This document shows, one piece after another, positions 1 to 7,491 of a stretch of DNA of 46,246 bases; within the stretch, counting starts at the first letter, position 1, and the number at the start of each line of letters is the position of its first letter. A program made the position numbers and the translations under genes. Source of the stretch: an uncultured Elusimicrobiales bacterium. GTDB lineage: Bacteria > Elusimicrobiota > Elusimicrobia > Elusimicrobiales > Elusimicrobiaceae. The stretch spans positions 1-46,246 of the forward strand of contig CALUZQ010000011.1 in the NCBI GenBank assembly GCA_944325225.1. Reading direction: 5' to 3'. The notes beneath the pieces were generated by a model, which saw nothing but the letters and a program-made list of their open reading frames with translations, was not told the DNA's origin and made no database searches.

Positions 1-340
1 GGCAGCCGATACCCCGGATTCTGTCGGCCCTTGCGGGCCGGGATAACCATTACTCTAAGCGGCCTACTTGGTCGCGAACGCGGGCCGCGTGTGGACCGGT
101 TTGGCCTTGCTCCGTGCGGGGTTTGCCTTGCCGCGTTTATTGCTAAACGCGCGGTGCGCTTTTACCGCACCATTTCACCCTTACCCTTGCGGGCGGTATT
201 TTTTCTGTTGCACTTTCCGTCCGGCGGGGTAATCTGGCCCCGTCGTCCCGTCCTTTCGGGCGGCGCACTGCCCTATGGAGTCCGGAAGTTCCTCCTCCTA
301 AGCCGGAATTGGCCGGAGGCGGTTATCTGGGCTGCCCACT
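1..340 (-). ncRNA. rnpB: RNase P RNA, class A (3' end just off the window)
   Basis: Catalytic RNA of RNase P, which trims 5' leaders from pre-tRNAs. On the minus strand, conserved bacterial type A blocks are visible: GAGGAAnnTCCGGACTCC and CATAGGGCAG near the 5' end (about 310-270), the central GGCAAACCCC...GGAGCAAGGCCAAA block (about 130-100), and the 3' ACAGAATCCGGGGTAT block (about 26-9). The 5' end GTGGGCAGCC (about 339-330) can pair with GGCTGCC at the left edge, so only a few 3' nucleotides are missing. An extended -10 (TGC then TAAAAT, 348-343) sits at the end of the RNase HI gene, so the RNA probably has its own promoter. Confidence 0.95.
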
Positions 341-342
341 AT

Positions 343-351
343 ATTTTAGCA
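343..351 (-). promoter_or_regulatory. Extended -10 promoter of rnpB
   Basis: On the minus strand the sequence reads TTTTGC then TAAAAT, placed 5-7 nt before the conserved 5' end of RNase P RNA. No good -35 is visible, as expected for an extended -10 promoter. It lies just after the RNase HI stop codon. Confidence 0.5.
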
Positions 352-358
352 AAAAAGA

Positions 359-946
359 TTAAATTCCGCCGAACAAATCCGGCTGTTTCGGCGTGCGGAC
401 TTTTTTCTTAGGGGCTGTGTTGGGGGCCGGGGCTTGCGGGCGCTGTACGGGGGTTACTTCCACGCCGTTAACCCGGTTTTCCGCCGGGCGCTCGGCTGGG
501 GCGGGTTCATCGTCGGGCGGCAAGTGTTTAATGGGGTTGAAGCCCAGCGATTGTTTGGCGTCCATGGCTTTGTTGGCCAGCGCGTCCGGCGCTTTGTTGA
601 GGTGGCGCAGGACATGCTCTATATGAATCTTAAACGGAGCTGCCAGCCGGCGTATAACGGCCATACGGGCCGCCAGATCCGGGTGTTTGATCTTATATTC
701 ACCCAAAAACTGTTTTACCAAAAGCAAGGAGTCCGACTGAATAAAAAGTTCCCGGGCGCCCAATTCGCCGGACTTAATCAGCGCCAGCTTTAGCGCGGTA
801 TATTCCGCTTGGTTGTTGGTGCAGTGGGGCATAAAATGCCCTTCCTGGGACAGAATTTTCCCATTCAAATCGCAAATGACATACGCCGCCGCCCCGGGGC
901 CGGGATTGCCGCGTGATCCGCCGTCAATGTTTATTTTTACTTGCAT
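359..946 (-). CDS. Ribonuclease HI family protein with basic Pro-rich tail
   Basis: Hydrolyses RNA in RNA:DNA hybrids. The 195-aa protein starts with the family signature DGGSRGNPGP. The four catalytic acids of RNase HI are visible as D8, E48 (NNQAEYTAL), D72 (QSDS) and D121 (RHLNKAPDALA). The catalytic domain ends near residue 130. The last ~60 residues are Pro/Ala-rich and end in a Lys-rich stretch, so they are probably a disordered nucleic-acid-binding tail. The gene follows the ABC permease by 25 nt. It has no Shine-Dalgarno sequence but has TGATACAAT ending 6 nt before the ATG, so it may be transcribed as a leaderless mRNA from its own promoter as well as with the exporter operon. RNase P RNA lies directly downstream. 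Confidence 0.9.
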   Translation of the reverse strand: MQVKINIDGGSRGNPGPGAAAYVICDLNGKILSQEGHFMPHCTNNQAEYTALKLALIKSGELGARELFIQSDSLLLVKQFLGEYKIKHPDLAARMAVIRRLAAPFKIHIEHVLRHLNKAPDALANKAMDAKQSLGFNPIKHLPPDDEPAPAERPAENRVNGVEVTPVQRPQAPAPNTAPKKKVRTPKQPDLFGGI

Positions 947-952
947 AGGAGT

Positions 953-961
953 ATTGTATCA
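953..961 (-). promoter_or_regulatory. Extended -10 just before the RNase HI start codon
   Basis: On the minus strand TG-A-TACAAT is followed by six bases (ACTCCT) and then the ATG at 946. Transcription starting about 7 nt after the -10 would begin at or next to the start codon, giving a leaderless message. Confidence 0.45.
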
Positions 962-971
962 AAATAAGGGG

Positions 972-2225
972 TTATTCGTATTTCAGTGCGTCCACCGGTT
1001 TGAGCTTGGCCGCTTGATACGCCGGATACAGCGCAAACACAAAACTGGTAGTCAGCGCAATACCGATAGAGCCCGCCACCACCCACCAGGAGAATGTCAT
1101 CTGGCGGCTGTTATCGGCCATATGCAAAATGGCCAGATATCCCAGCACCATTCCGCCCAGGGCGCCGCACAGCCCCAAAAGCAGGGCTTCCACCAAAAAC
1201 TGCACTAAAATATCCAGGCGGGTGGCGCCTAAAGCCCGGCGGATGCCGATTTCGCGCGTGCGGGAAAAAATAACCACCATCGTGATATTCATAATGCCGA
1301 TGCCGCCCGCAATCATAGCGATTAACCCAATAAAAATCATAGCGCGCAAATCCCGCCAAGCCCGCTGGCGGGCCAGCTGGAGCCGTTCGTGAAAGGGGCG
1401 GATATCAAACTGGAAATCGGAACCAAATTGGGAGCGCAGAAAACTGGACAGCGCCGAATGCGCCCGGTTTAGTTTATTCTCACTGCCGGAAACAATGCGG
1501 ATGCGGGTTTCAAAATAATTTCTCCACGGAGCGGTGATATCATACCAGGTGGAATAGGGAATAAAAATAAGCTGCATATCTTCCTGATCTTGGGGCAGGC
1601 GAAAATCGTTGGCCACGGTAGGCGCCCGCAGAATGCCCACCACGGTAAAGCTTTGTCCGTCTATGGTAATTTGTTGGTTGAGCAGGTTGACGCGTTTGAC
1701 CAATTCTTTCATTTCCACGGAATTGGGGCCGTTATCGTTGTTTACAAACGAAACAAGCTCCCGCTCTTGTTTTTCGCGCGGATAGACGATCATAACGGCT
1801 ACGCGGTGTTTGTTTTCTATGTCTTTCCAATTAAAGAAGCGGCCGTCCAGTTCATAGGCAAAGGCGCTGTCTTGAAACGAAGGGAGAACTCCTTCAATCA
1901 TAAAACCGGTTAAAACCAAATCTTTATAGGTCGCTTGGCTGACATAATTATCGGTGCGCAAAGCCAGCGAAGAACCTTCCGGCAAGGTGCGCTGAAGCTG
2001 GCGGTATTGATCCATAGAAAGGGGTTTTTCTATACGGCAGTCCAATCTGCCTTTGCCGGATATTTCGGCCGTACGGTCAATATCGCGGTAGCGTTGGCTG
2101 AGCATGCTTAAGGTGTAAAAAAAGGTGGCAATACCGATAGCGATGGCAAACACGCTTAAAAAACTGCGCATTTTGTGGCTGCGGATTTCGGCCCAGCCGG
2201 TGGAAATTAAATCGGGCAGTTTCAT
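972..2225 (-). CDS. MacB/FtsX-type ABC transporter permease
   Basis: Inner-membrane subunit of an MacB-type exporter that works as a mechanotransmitter rather than a classical channel. The 417-aa protein has one N-terminal membrane segment (about residues 17-40), a large periplasmic domain of about 250 residues, then three segments near 297-318, 340-365 and 380-402. This is the MacB/LolC/FtsX topology, and the sequence SRTREIGIRRALGA before the third segment is the family's FtsX-domain signature. The start codon overlaps the stop of the upstream ATPase gene by 4 nt (ATGA). The ATPase and permease are separate proteins here, unlike the fused E. coli MacB. Confidence 0.9.
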   Translation of the reverse strand: MKLPDLISTGWAEIRSHKMRSFLSVFAIAIGIATFFYTLSMLSQRYRDIDRTAEISGKGRLDCRIEKPLSMDQYRQLQRTLPEGSSLALRTDNYVSQATYKDLVLTGFMIEGVLPSFQDSAFAYELDGRFFNWKDIENKHRVAVMIVYPREKQERELVSFVNNDNGPNSVEMKELVKRVNLLNQQITIDGQSFTVVGILRAPTVANDFRLPQDQEDMQLIFIPYSTWYDITAPWRNYFETRIRIVSGSENKLNRAHSALSSFLRSQFGSDFQFDIRPFHERLQLARQRAWRDLRAMIFIGLIAMIAGGIGIMNITMVVIFSRTREIGIRRALGATRLDILVQFLVEALLLGLCGALGGMVLGYLAILHMADNSRQMTFSWWVVAGSIGIALTTSFVFALYPAYQAAKLKPVDALKYE

Positions 2226-2881
2226 ACGATTTTCCCGTCCTTCATATGGATAATGCGCCGGGCCCCTTGGGCGATTTTTTCGTCGTGCGTAACCATAATA
2301 ATCGTCATTCCGCTTTGGTTGAGTTCCTGCAGCAGGGCCAAAATATCGGCGCCGGATTTGGAATCCAGATTGCCGGTGGGTTCATCGGCCAGGATAATTT
2401 CCGGCCGGTTGGCCAGCGCCCGCGCGCAGGCCACGCGCTGGCATTGTCCACCCGAAAGCTCCTGCGGGGTGTTTTCCGCTTTGCTTTCCAGTCCCACCCG
2501 CTGCAGCAGTTCGCGCGCCCGGGGGAGAATTTCCCCGCGGGGCGTATTCCCGTAGCGCATGGGGAGCGCGATGTTTTGCAAAACGGAGAGTTTGGGCATT
2601 AAATTAAACGACTGAAAAATAAAACCAATACAATCTCTTCTCAAGTGGGAGCGGGTACGGTCTTTCATACGGGCGGTTGGCGTACCGTTTAACAGGTATT
2701 CGCCCGAAGTCGGTTCGTCCAACAGTCCTAAAATGTTGAGCAGGGTGCTTTTGCCGCAGCCGCTGGGGCCCATAACGGAAATGAAATCTCCTTTTTTGAC
2801 ATCCAGCGATACTTCGTCTAACGCGCGGAACGCTTCCGCCGTTTGGTAAATTTTGACGAGCCGCTCACAATGAATTACCAT
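2222..2881 (-). CDS. MacB/LolD-type ABC transporter ATP-binding protein
   Basis: ATPase partner of the adjacent MacB-like permease. Walker A is GPSGCGKST (residues 38-46), the Q-loop lies in FIFQSFN, the ABC signature is LSGGQ (142-146), Walker B is IILADE (162-167) and the H-loop is VTHDE. At 219 aa it has the usual length of LolD/MacB-type ATPases. It overlaps the adaptor gene by 7 nt at its start and the permease by 4 nt at its end, so the proteins are translationally coupled. The family exports lipoproteins, peptides, macrolides or other large molecules. The substrate cannot be read from the sequence. Confidence 0.93.
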   Translation of the reverse strand: MVIHCERLVKIYQTAEAFRALDEVSLDVKKGDFISVMGPSGCGKSTLLNILGLLDEPTSGEYLLNGTPTARMKDRTRSHLRRDCIGFIFQSFNLMPKLSVLQNIALPMRYGNTPRGEILPRARELLQRVGLESKAENTPQELSGGQCQRVACARALANRPEIILADEPTGNLDSKSGADILALLQELNQSGMTIIMVTHDEKIAQGARRIIHMKDGKIV

Positions 2882-3858
2882 GATTCTCCGTACGGCAGCG
2901 CCGTCAGCACCTGTTCGCCTTCCGCCAGGCCGCCGGTTACTTCTACGGTGGTGTCGCTGGCGAGCCCGGTGGTAATTTCCGTCCGCTTGGCCTTGTTGCC
3001 GCCCAAGTATTTAAAGACATAGCTTTTCCCTTCCCTTTCAAACAGCGCGTTGGAGGGAATCGTCAGCACTTCGTCCCGTTGTTTGATGGGAATGGTAACA
3101 TTCGTGTTCACACCCAGCAGAATGTTTTGGTCTGCGCGGGGCAATTCCACCAAAACCAGAAATCCTTTACTGTCGCTCCAGCGGTCCCCGCTTTTTTCTA
3201 TTTGGGTGGAAATATAGGTAATGGCGGCTGGTAAAGGTTCGGCGTCGCTTCCCAGCGAGATTACTTCTACATCGGCCGGCATTCCTTTTTTTAGCTGCAA
3301 TACTTGCGTTTCGCTTACATAGAGCGGGATAACCAGCGTGTCGGTGTTGACTAAACGCAAAAAGCAGGTGGCGTTTTCGGTATTATCGTAGGATCCTTCT
3401 AAAAAAGTGCCCGGGCGGGGGAGCGATAAATTGCGTTCGGACAAATCTTTGTCCAGCTCCCGCGAATCGGCATGGCATTTGACCACGGTGCCGTCCGCAG
3501 GGGCGTAAATGGTAATGGGTTTGAAATCTTCAAATTCATTGCGGCCCGGTTTTAAAAGTGCCAGTTTTTGCCCTTTTTTGACCAAATCCCCTTCTTTTAC
3601 ATAAACTGCTTGCAAAATGCCGCTGGGTTTGGAAGTTACTTTGATGTCCTGTTTAGCCATGACCGTTCCCTGGCTTTTAAATTCCACCACCACGGTCCCT
3701 TTGTCCGCGGTTACGATATCTTCCGGCAGGATAACATCTCCTTTCAGTTTGGCAATCAGCGGTTTAATGCTCCATACCCACAGCGCGCTTGCGGCGGCCG
3801 CCGCCAATATCAAAAATAAAAGCGGTTTCCAAATGCGTGTTAAACATTTTTTAATCAT
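2875..3858 (-). CDS. MacA-like periplasmic adaptor (HlyD/RND-type membrane fusion protein)
   Basis: Links the inner-membrane MacB-type pump to an outer-membrane channel. The 327-aa protein has an N-terminal membrane anchor (about residues 12-35) and a biotinyl-lipoyl-like half motif (VKEGDLVKKGQKLALL, about 93-108). A second half is near APADGTVVK, and beta-barrel and membrane-proximal domains follow. The helical hairpin between the lipoyl halves is much shorter than in E. coli MacA, because little sequence separates them. The last codons overlap the ATPase start and the first codons overlap the TolC-like stop. Confidence 0.88.
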   Translation of the reverse strand: MIKKCLTRIWKPLLFLILAAAAASALWVWSIKPLIAKLKGDVILPEDIVTADKGTVVVEFKSQGTVMAKQDIKVTSKPSGILQAVYVKEGDLVKKGQKLALLKPGRNEFEDFKPITIYAPADGTVVKCHADSRELDKDLSERNLSLPRPGTFLEGSYDNTENATCFLRLVNTDTLVIPLYVSETQVLQLKKGMPADVEVISLGSDAEPLPAAITYISTQIEKSGDRWSDSKGFLVLVELPRADQNILLGVNTNVTIPIKQRDEVLTIPSNALFEREGKSYVFKYLGGNKAKRTEITTGLASDTTVEVTGGLAEGEQVLTALPYGESW

Positions 3859-5204
3859 AAACCCTCCGGTTGGTAATCATAAAGCGTTTCTCCCAATGCG
3901 TATTGGTAGCGCAGGCGGGAAAGGGTCAGCTCCGAAAGCAGGGTGGCGTAATCCACCTGGGCGGAAATAAGTTCCTGGCGGGCTACGGTCAAATCGGTGG
4001 CGCCCATCAGCCCGTTTTTGTATTTAAGCTGGGTAGCGTCAAACTTTTGGGTAGCCGTTTGCAGGCGCAGGCGGGAAATTTCCAGCGAACGCATTTTTAA
4101 TAGCAGGGTGTTGCGGGTTTCTACCACATTATCCCGCAGCGAGCGCAAAAATTGTTCGTATTTCAAATGAGCGTTTTGGTTGGTCAGCCGGGTGTTTTGG
4201 TATTCGCGGTATTTGTTAAAGTATAAGAAGCCGATATCAAACGAAATTCCCGCGGAAATACCGTAATTATAGTCCCAAAGTTCGTGGGAGGAAAAACTAC
4301 GCCCGGTGTTGGCAAATAAATCCACAAATACGGAGGGTAAGGCGTCCAGCGAGCCGAGGGTTTTGGAAACATCTTGCTGTTTAAGGCGCAGGCGCTGGAT
4401 GCGGGCATCGTAGCGGTTGGCCAAGGCGGCAGTGAGATCCTGGTCCAGGGGCGGCAGTTGGGGCAAATCCTGGGAGATGTGCCCGTCTAACGCTGCGGGG
4501 GCTTCCACGGGCCGGTTAATGGCGATGTTAAAATTTTTTAAAGCGTTGGCATAATCATTCTGCGCCGAAAAGAGCGAGAGTTGGCTGCTGCGCCAGTTGG
4601 TTTCGCTGGAAAGCAGGTCCGAGCGGGTTTTGAGGCCGTTTTCGTAGAGGGTTTTATCCTGCTCGTACTGTTTTTGGGCCACGGACAGATCGTCCTTATA
4701 CACTTCCAGCAGTTTTTGATTCAGCAGTAAATCGTAATAGGTTTGCACCGCGTTCAGTACATACTGCTGGACGGTGGAATCATAATTGATTTGTGCTATT
4801 TGCCATTCCAACGAAGCCGATTTATAGTTCAGCATGTCTTTGCCGCTGTTAAACAGATTCCACGACCCTTGCGCTTGGCCGAAAGAATCGCCATGTTCAA
4901 AATCTTCCCAGGAAGAAAAATGATAATTACGCCCGTAATTTTCCGAGGCGCTTGCGCTTAAAGAGAACGACGGCAAAAATGCCGAAGAAAACGCATTTTT
5001 ATAAGTGTTGCGGGCTATTGTCAGGGTGTTGGTGTCGGCTTGCAGCTGGGGCGAGGAGGAGAGATAAAGGGCAATGTATTGCTGCAGCGTGAAAGTTCCT
5101 TTTACGGGGGCGTTCCCCGCCAGGGCCGTTTGGGCAGAAAACGACAAAGCCCATACCCCCGTAGCGCAGAGTAAACATAAAACGCTTCCCACCATTTTAT
5201 GCAT
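3855..5204 (-). CDS. TolC-family outer-membrane efflux protein
   Basis: Outer-membrane exit duct for the tripartite exporter encoded downstream. The 449-aa protein has a signal peptide (residues 1 to about 29, ending SAQTALA) and two long Gln/Asn/Ser/Leu-rich alpha-helical repeats typical of the OEP family. One example is the stretch near KTRSDLLSSETNWRSS, and its second-half counterpart is near LMGATDLTVARQELIS. The start is the ATG at 5204 because GAGGGG lies five bases upstream. It is the first gene of the exporter operon and its promoter overlaps the divergent symporter promoter. Confidence 0.9.
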   Translation of the reverse strand: MHKMVGSVLCLLCATGVWALSFSAQTALAGNAPVKGTFTLQQYIALYLSSSPQLQADTNTLTIARNTYKNAFSSAFLPSFSLSASASENYGRNYHFSSWEDFEHGDSFGQAQGSWNLFNSGKDMLNYKSASLEWQIAQINYDSTVQQYVLNAVQTYYDLLLNQKLLEVYKDDLSVAQKQYEQDKTLYENGLKTRSDLLSSETNWRSSQLSLFSAQNDYANALKNFNIAINRPVEAPAALDGHISQDLPQLPPLDQDLTAALANRYDARIQRLRLKQQDVSKTLGSLDALPSVFVDLFANTGRSFSSHELWDYNYGISAGISFDIGFLYFNKYREYQNTRLTNQNAHLKYEQFLRSLRDNVVETRNTLLLKMRSLEISRLRLQTATQKFDATQLKYKNGLMGATDLTVARQELISAQVDYATLLSELTLSRLRYQYALGETLYDYQPEGL

Positions 5205-5227
5205 AAAATCCCCTCAAAATCTCATTT

Positions 5228-5260
5228 ATTATAACAAATCGTTTCAATCTTTCGTATAAT
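5228..5260. promoter_or_regulatory. Overlapping divergent promoters (exporter operon / symporter)
   Basis: A minus-strand TATAAT (5233-5228), with TACGAA 17 nt upstream of it (5256-5251), serves the TolC-like gene. A plus-strand TATAAT (5255-5260), with TAACAA 17 nt upstream (5232-5237), serves the symporter. The two elements interleave, so RNA polymerase could probably occupy only one at a time. Confidence 0.5.
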
Positions 5261-5287
5261 AAAAAGGTTGACCCGAATGAGAGAGTT

Positions 5288-6538
5288 ATGATTAAGCTGA
5301 GAAAAAGAAAATTACGCCTAAAACTAAAATGGGGCCTGCTGCCCGGTGTAATCTGTGCGATTGTGCTGGGTATTGTGTGCGGGCTGTTCTTTCCCGAGTG
5401 GCTGGTGCGCGTAGCGCTGACATTTAACGGCCTGTTCGGCAATTTTTTGGGATTTATTATTCCGCTGTTAATTGTGGGGTTGGTGGCACCTGGTATTGCG
5501 GAGCTGGGGCGCAGCGCGGGGAAATTGTTGTTTATCACCGCGGCGCTGGCGTATGGCTTTACGCTGGCTTCCGGGTTTTTTAGCTATTTAATTTCTGATG
5601 CGACTTTTCCGTATTTGTTGGACGCTTCTTCCAAAACGGCCGAATTTGCCGCCGCCGCGGAATTAAAACCGTATTTTACGGTAGCCATGCCCCCGGTAAT
5701 GGATGTGATGAGCGCGTTGGTGCTGGCGTTTACGCTGGGGCTGGGTATGGCCGTCATTCAAGGCAGCCGCTTAAAAGGCATTATGTGGGACTTCCGCGAT
5801 ATTATTGACCGCGTGATTGCACGGGTGATTATTCCGCTGCTTCCTTATTATATTTTTGGTATTTTTCTCAATATGACGGTGTCGGGGCAGGTGGTTTCGG
5901 TGTTGGGCGTGTTTGCCAAGATTATCGTGCTGATTTTTGTCATTACGGTCGTTATGCTGATTTTGCAGTTTACCGCGGCCGGTATTGTGGCGCGCCGGAA
6001 TCCGTTTCCCATGCTTAAAACGATGTTGGTATCGTATATGACCGCGTTGGGGACGCAGTCCTCCGCGGCGACCATTCCGGTAACGCTCAAGCAGACGGTC
6101 AAGCTGGGCGTGCGGGAAGAAGTAGCCGGATTTGTGGTGCCCTTGTGTGCCACGATTCACCTCTCCGGCAGTACGATGAAAATCGTGGCTTGTGCGTTGG
6201 CCATTTTGTTTATGAGCGGTACGCCTATGCCGTTTGCCCAGTTTGCGGGATTTATTTGTATGCTGGGGGTAACAATGGTAGCGGCCCCGGGTGTGCCGGG
6301 CGGCGCGATTATGGCGGCGTTGGGTATTTTGCAGAGCATGCTGGGCTTTGGAGAGGCCGAACTGGGGCTGATGATTGCACTGTATATTGCGATGGACTCC
6401 TTTGGTACGGCGTGTAATGTTACTGGGGACGGCGCTATCAGCGTGATTGTGGATAAGATTTATTCCCGCCGTGCGCCGCAGCCCGCGGTGCATACGGCGG
6501 ATTTGCCGGGAAATCCCCAAGGCATACGAATTGGATAA
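5288..6538 (+). CDS. Dicarboxylate/amino acid:cation symporter (DAACS) with atypical substrate site
   Basis: Secondary transporter of the GltP/SstT/EAAT fold with about eight membrane segments and two re-entrant hairpins. The Ser-rich HP1 tip (SSAATIP, from S258) and the TM8 motif NVTGD (377-381) are conserved. The TM7 NMDGT motif is replaced by HLSGS. In TM8 the Asp that binds the substrate amino group is kept (D370), but the position equal to Arg397 of GltPh is Gly373. In this family that Arg reads acidic side chains, and neutral transporters replace it. Glutamate/aspartate is therefore an unlikely substrate, and a neutral amino acid or other small molecule is more likely. The gene is monocistronic and closed by a strong terminator. 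Confidence 0.85.
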   Translation: MIKLRKRKLRLKLKWGLLPGVICAIVLGIVCGLFFPEWLVRVALTFNGLFGNFLGFIIPLLIVGLVAPGIAELGRSAGKLLFITAALAYGFTLASGFFSYLISDATFPYLLDASSKTAEFAAAAELKPYFTVAMPPVMDVMSALVLAFTLGLGMAVIQGSRLKGIMWDFRDIIDRVIARVIIPLLPYYIFGIFLNMTVSGQVVSVLGVFAKIIVLIFVITVVMLILQFTAAGIVARRNPFPMLKTMLVSYMTALGTQSSAATIPVTLKQTVKLGVREEVAGFVVPLCATIHLSGSTMKIVACALAILFMSGTPMPFAQFAGFICMLGVTMVAAPGVPGGAIMAALGILQSMLGFGEAELGLMIALYIAMDSFGTACNVTGDGAISVIVDKIYSRRAPQPAVHTADLPGNPQGIRIG

Positions 6539-6556
6539 CGCTTTTTTGGCGGAAAC

Positions 6557-6590
6557 AACTGGCTCCGGCAAAGGCCGGAGCCAGTTTTAT
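6557..6590 (+). terminator. Intrinsic terminator after the symporter
   Basis: The arm AACTGGCTCCGGC (6557-6569), a 3-nt loop and the perfectly complementary arm (6573-6585) are followed by a T-rich tail. Confidence 0.9.
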
Positions 6591-6622
6591 TTTTGGCGAG
6601 TCTTTAACTGGCAGCAGGAATC

Positions 6623-6648
6623 CCCTTTTTCTGGCGCCAGAAAAAGGG
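6623..6648. repeat. Perfect 26-bp palindrome
   Basis: The arm CCCTTTTTCTGGC is followed directly by its exact reverse complement with no loop. It could form a hairpin, bind a dimeric regulator or be a dispersed palindromic repeat unit. Confidence 0.8.
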
Positions 6649-6708
6649 CGAAAAAGCGCGCCGCCCTGGCTTGGGGTTATTTTGTAAGAGTCCAACATTC
6701 CACTCGCA

Positions 6709-6739
6709 GTGTGGCTCAAGCTAGTCGTGTTAACGGGCA
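6709..6739 (+). repeat. Direct repeat, copy 1
   Basis: This stretch starts GTGTGGCTCAAGC and ends AACGGGC. It matches 6797-6827 at 26 of 31 positions, with a period of 88 nt. Confidence 0.65.
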
Positions 6740-6796
6740 TAGTAGGTGGAGAGGCGGCGCGGGGCCGTTGCAACAGAGCGCGACTTTGCGGGAATA

Positions 6797-6827
6797 GTGT
6801 GGCTTAAACGAGTCGTATGAACGGGCC
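6797..6827 (+). repeat. Direct repeat, copy 2
   Basis: This stretch starts GTGTGGCTTAAAC and ends AACGGGC. Its first part contributes the 5' arm of the following terminator hairpin. Confidence 0.65.
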
Positions 6828-6873
6828 TGGAGTGGGGAGCCCAGCCCCTGGGCTTGACTCGTTTTTTTTTTTT
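6806..6873 (+). terminator. Two-stem intrinsic terminator with 12-T tail ahead of the pilin gene
   Basis: AAACGAGTC (6806-6814) pairs with GACTCGTTT (6856-6864). Inside it AGCCCAG (6838-6844) pairs with CTGGGCT (6848-6854). Twelve T residues follow (6862-6873). No gene ends just upstream, so it must end a transcript from the gap or insulate the pilin gene from readthrough. Confidence 0.75.
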
Positions 6874-6887
6874 GATAAATTTTGCGT

Positions 6888-7436
6888 ATGAACAAAACTT
6901 ATCAAAAAACATTCCCCGGCGTTAAAAACGCCGGATTTACGCTAATAGAGCTGTTAGTCGTGGTTTTAATTATTGGTATCTTGGCGGTGGTAGCTGTGCC
7001 TAAATATCAGCAAACGGTTTATCGGGCGCAGCTTTCGGAATCCTTGCAAATGGCAACAAAAGTACAGCAAGCCCAGGAATTGTATTGGCTGGCCAATGGG
7101 TCTTATACGACAGATTCAACACGGTTGGATCTTGATTTCCCGGCCTGTGAGTTAAAAGACATTGCCTATCATAGAGGGACCTGGCTGTGTAAAGATTTTA
7201 TTTTGGTGGGAAATTATGGCTGGCGCGGGGTTGCGAATGTCCTTTTTTGTCCTGGATTGGGGAAAAATGAATGCAAAGATTCAAACGGAAAAAATAGTTT
7301 TAAATTAAACTATTCCATTTATTATCTTCATCATTCTAATAGTGAATATGCTGGAAAGATGGTATGTAATGGCGGGGGAAATCCCAAAGATTTATGTAAA
7401 TTTCTATATGAGTTTACCGGAAAATTTACCCCGTAG
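6888..7436 (+). CDS. Type IV prepilin / pseudopilin
   Basis: Secreted pilin-like subunit. The protein begins with a short basic leader and the prepilin peptidase site GFTLIELLVVV, with the conserved Glu at +5 of the mature protein. A hydrophobic helix ending in VAVPKYQ follows, then a globular Cys-containing C-domain. The length (182 aa) is normal for a major pilin or pseudopilin. I chose the ATG at 6888. A TTG two codons earlier is possible. No Shine-Dalgarno sequence is visible, and GATAAA lies 8 nt upstream, directly after the T-tract. No other pilus genes lie nearby, and the 3' half is AT-richer than its neighbours, as often seen for surface-exposed pilin domains. Confidence 0.9.
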   Translation: MNKTYQKTFPGVKNAGFTLIELLVVVLIIGILAVVAVPKYQQTVYRAQLSESLQMATKVQQAQELYWLANGSYTTDSTRLDLDFPACELKDIAYHRGTWLCKDFILVGNYGWRGVANVLFCPGLGKNECKDSNGKNSFKLNYSIYYLHHSNSEYAGKMVCNGGGNPKDLCKFLYEFTGKFTP

Positions 7437-7443
7437 AAAAGAA

Positions 7444-7473
7444 AAAACGGAGAGGAAAAATCCTCTCCGTTTT
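7444..7473. terminator. Bidirectional terminator between pilin and glutamate dehydrogenase
   Basis: AAAACGGAGAGGA, an AAAA loop and the exact complement TCCTCTCCGTTTT serve the converging genes on both strands. Confidence 0.9.
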
Positions 7474-7491
7474 CAGTGGCTTTCAAATCCG

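Larger units (their letters stand above)
6591..6805 (+). other. Non-coding, repeat-bearing gap, possibly an sRNA body
   Basis: No credible protein is encoded here. It holds a perfect 26-bp palindrome (6623-6648) and the first copy of a 31-nt repeat (6709-6739) whose second copy begins at 6797. It lies between the symporter terminator and a second strong terminator, so an independent short transcript ending near 6873 is possible. Confidence 0.4.

Noticed and set aside
434..793. A plus-strand open frame opposite RNase HI
   Set aside because: The catalytic motifs of RNase HI are on the minus strand, so this frame is a shadow.
5771..6571. A 266-codon open frame antisense to the symporter
   Set aside because: It is rich in His, Arg and Asn in a way typical of antisense reading of a membrane-protein gene.
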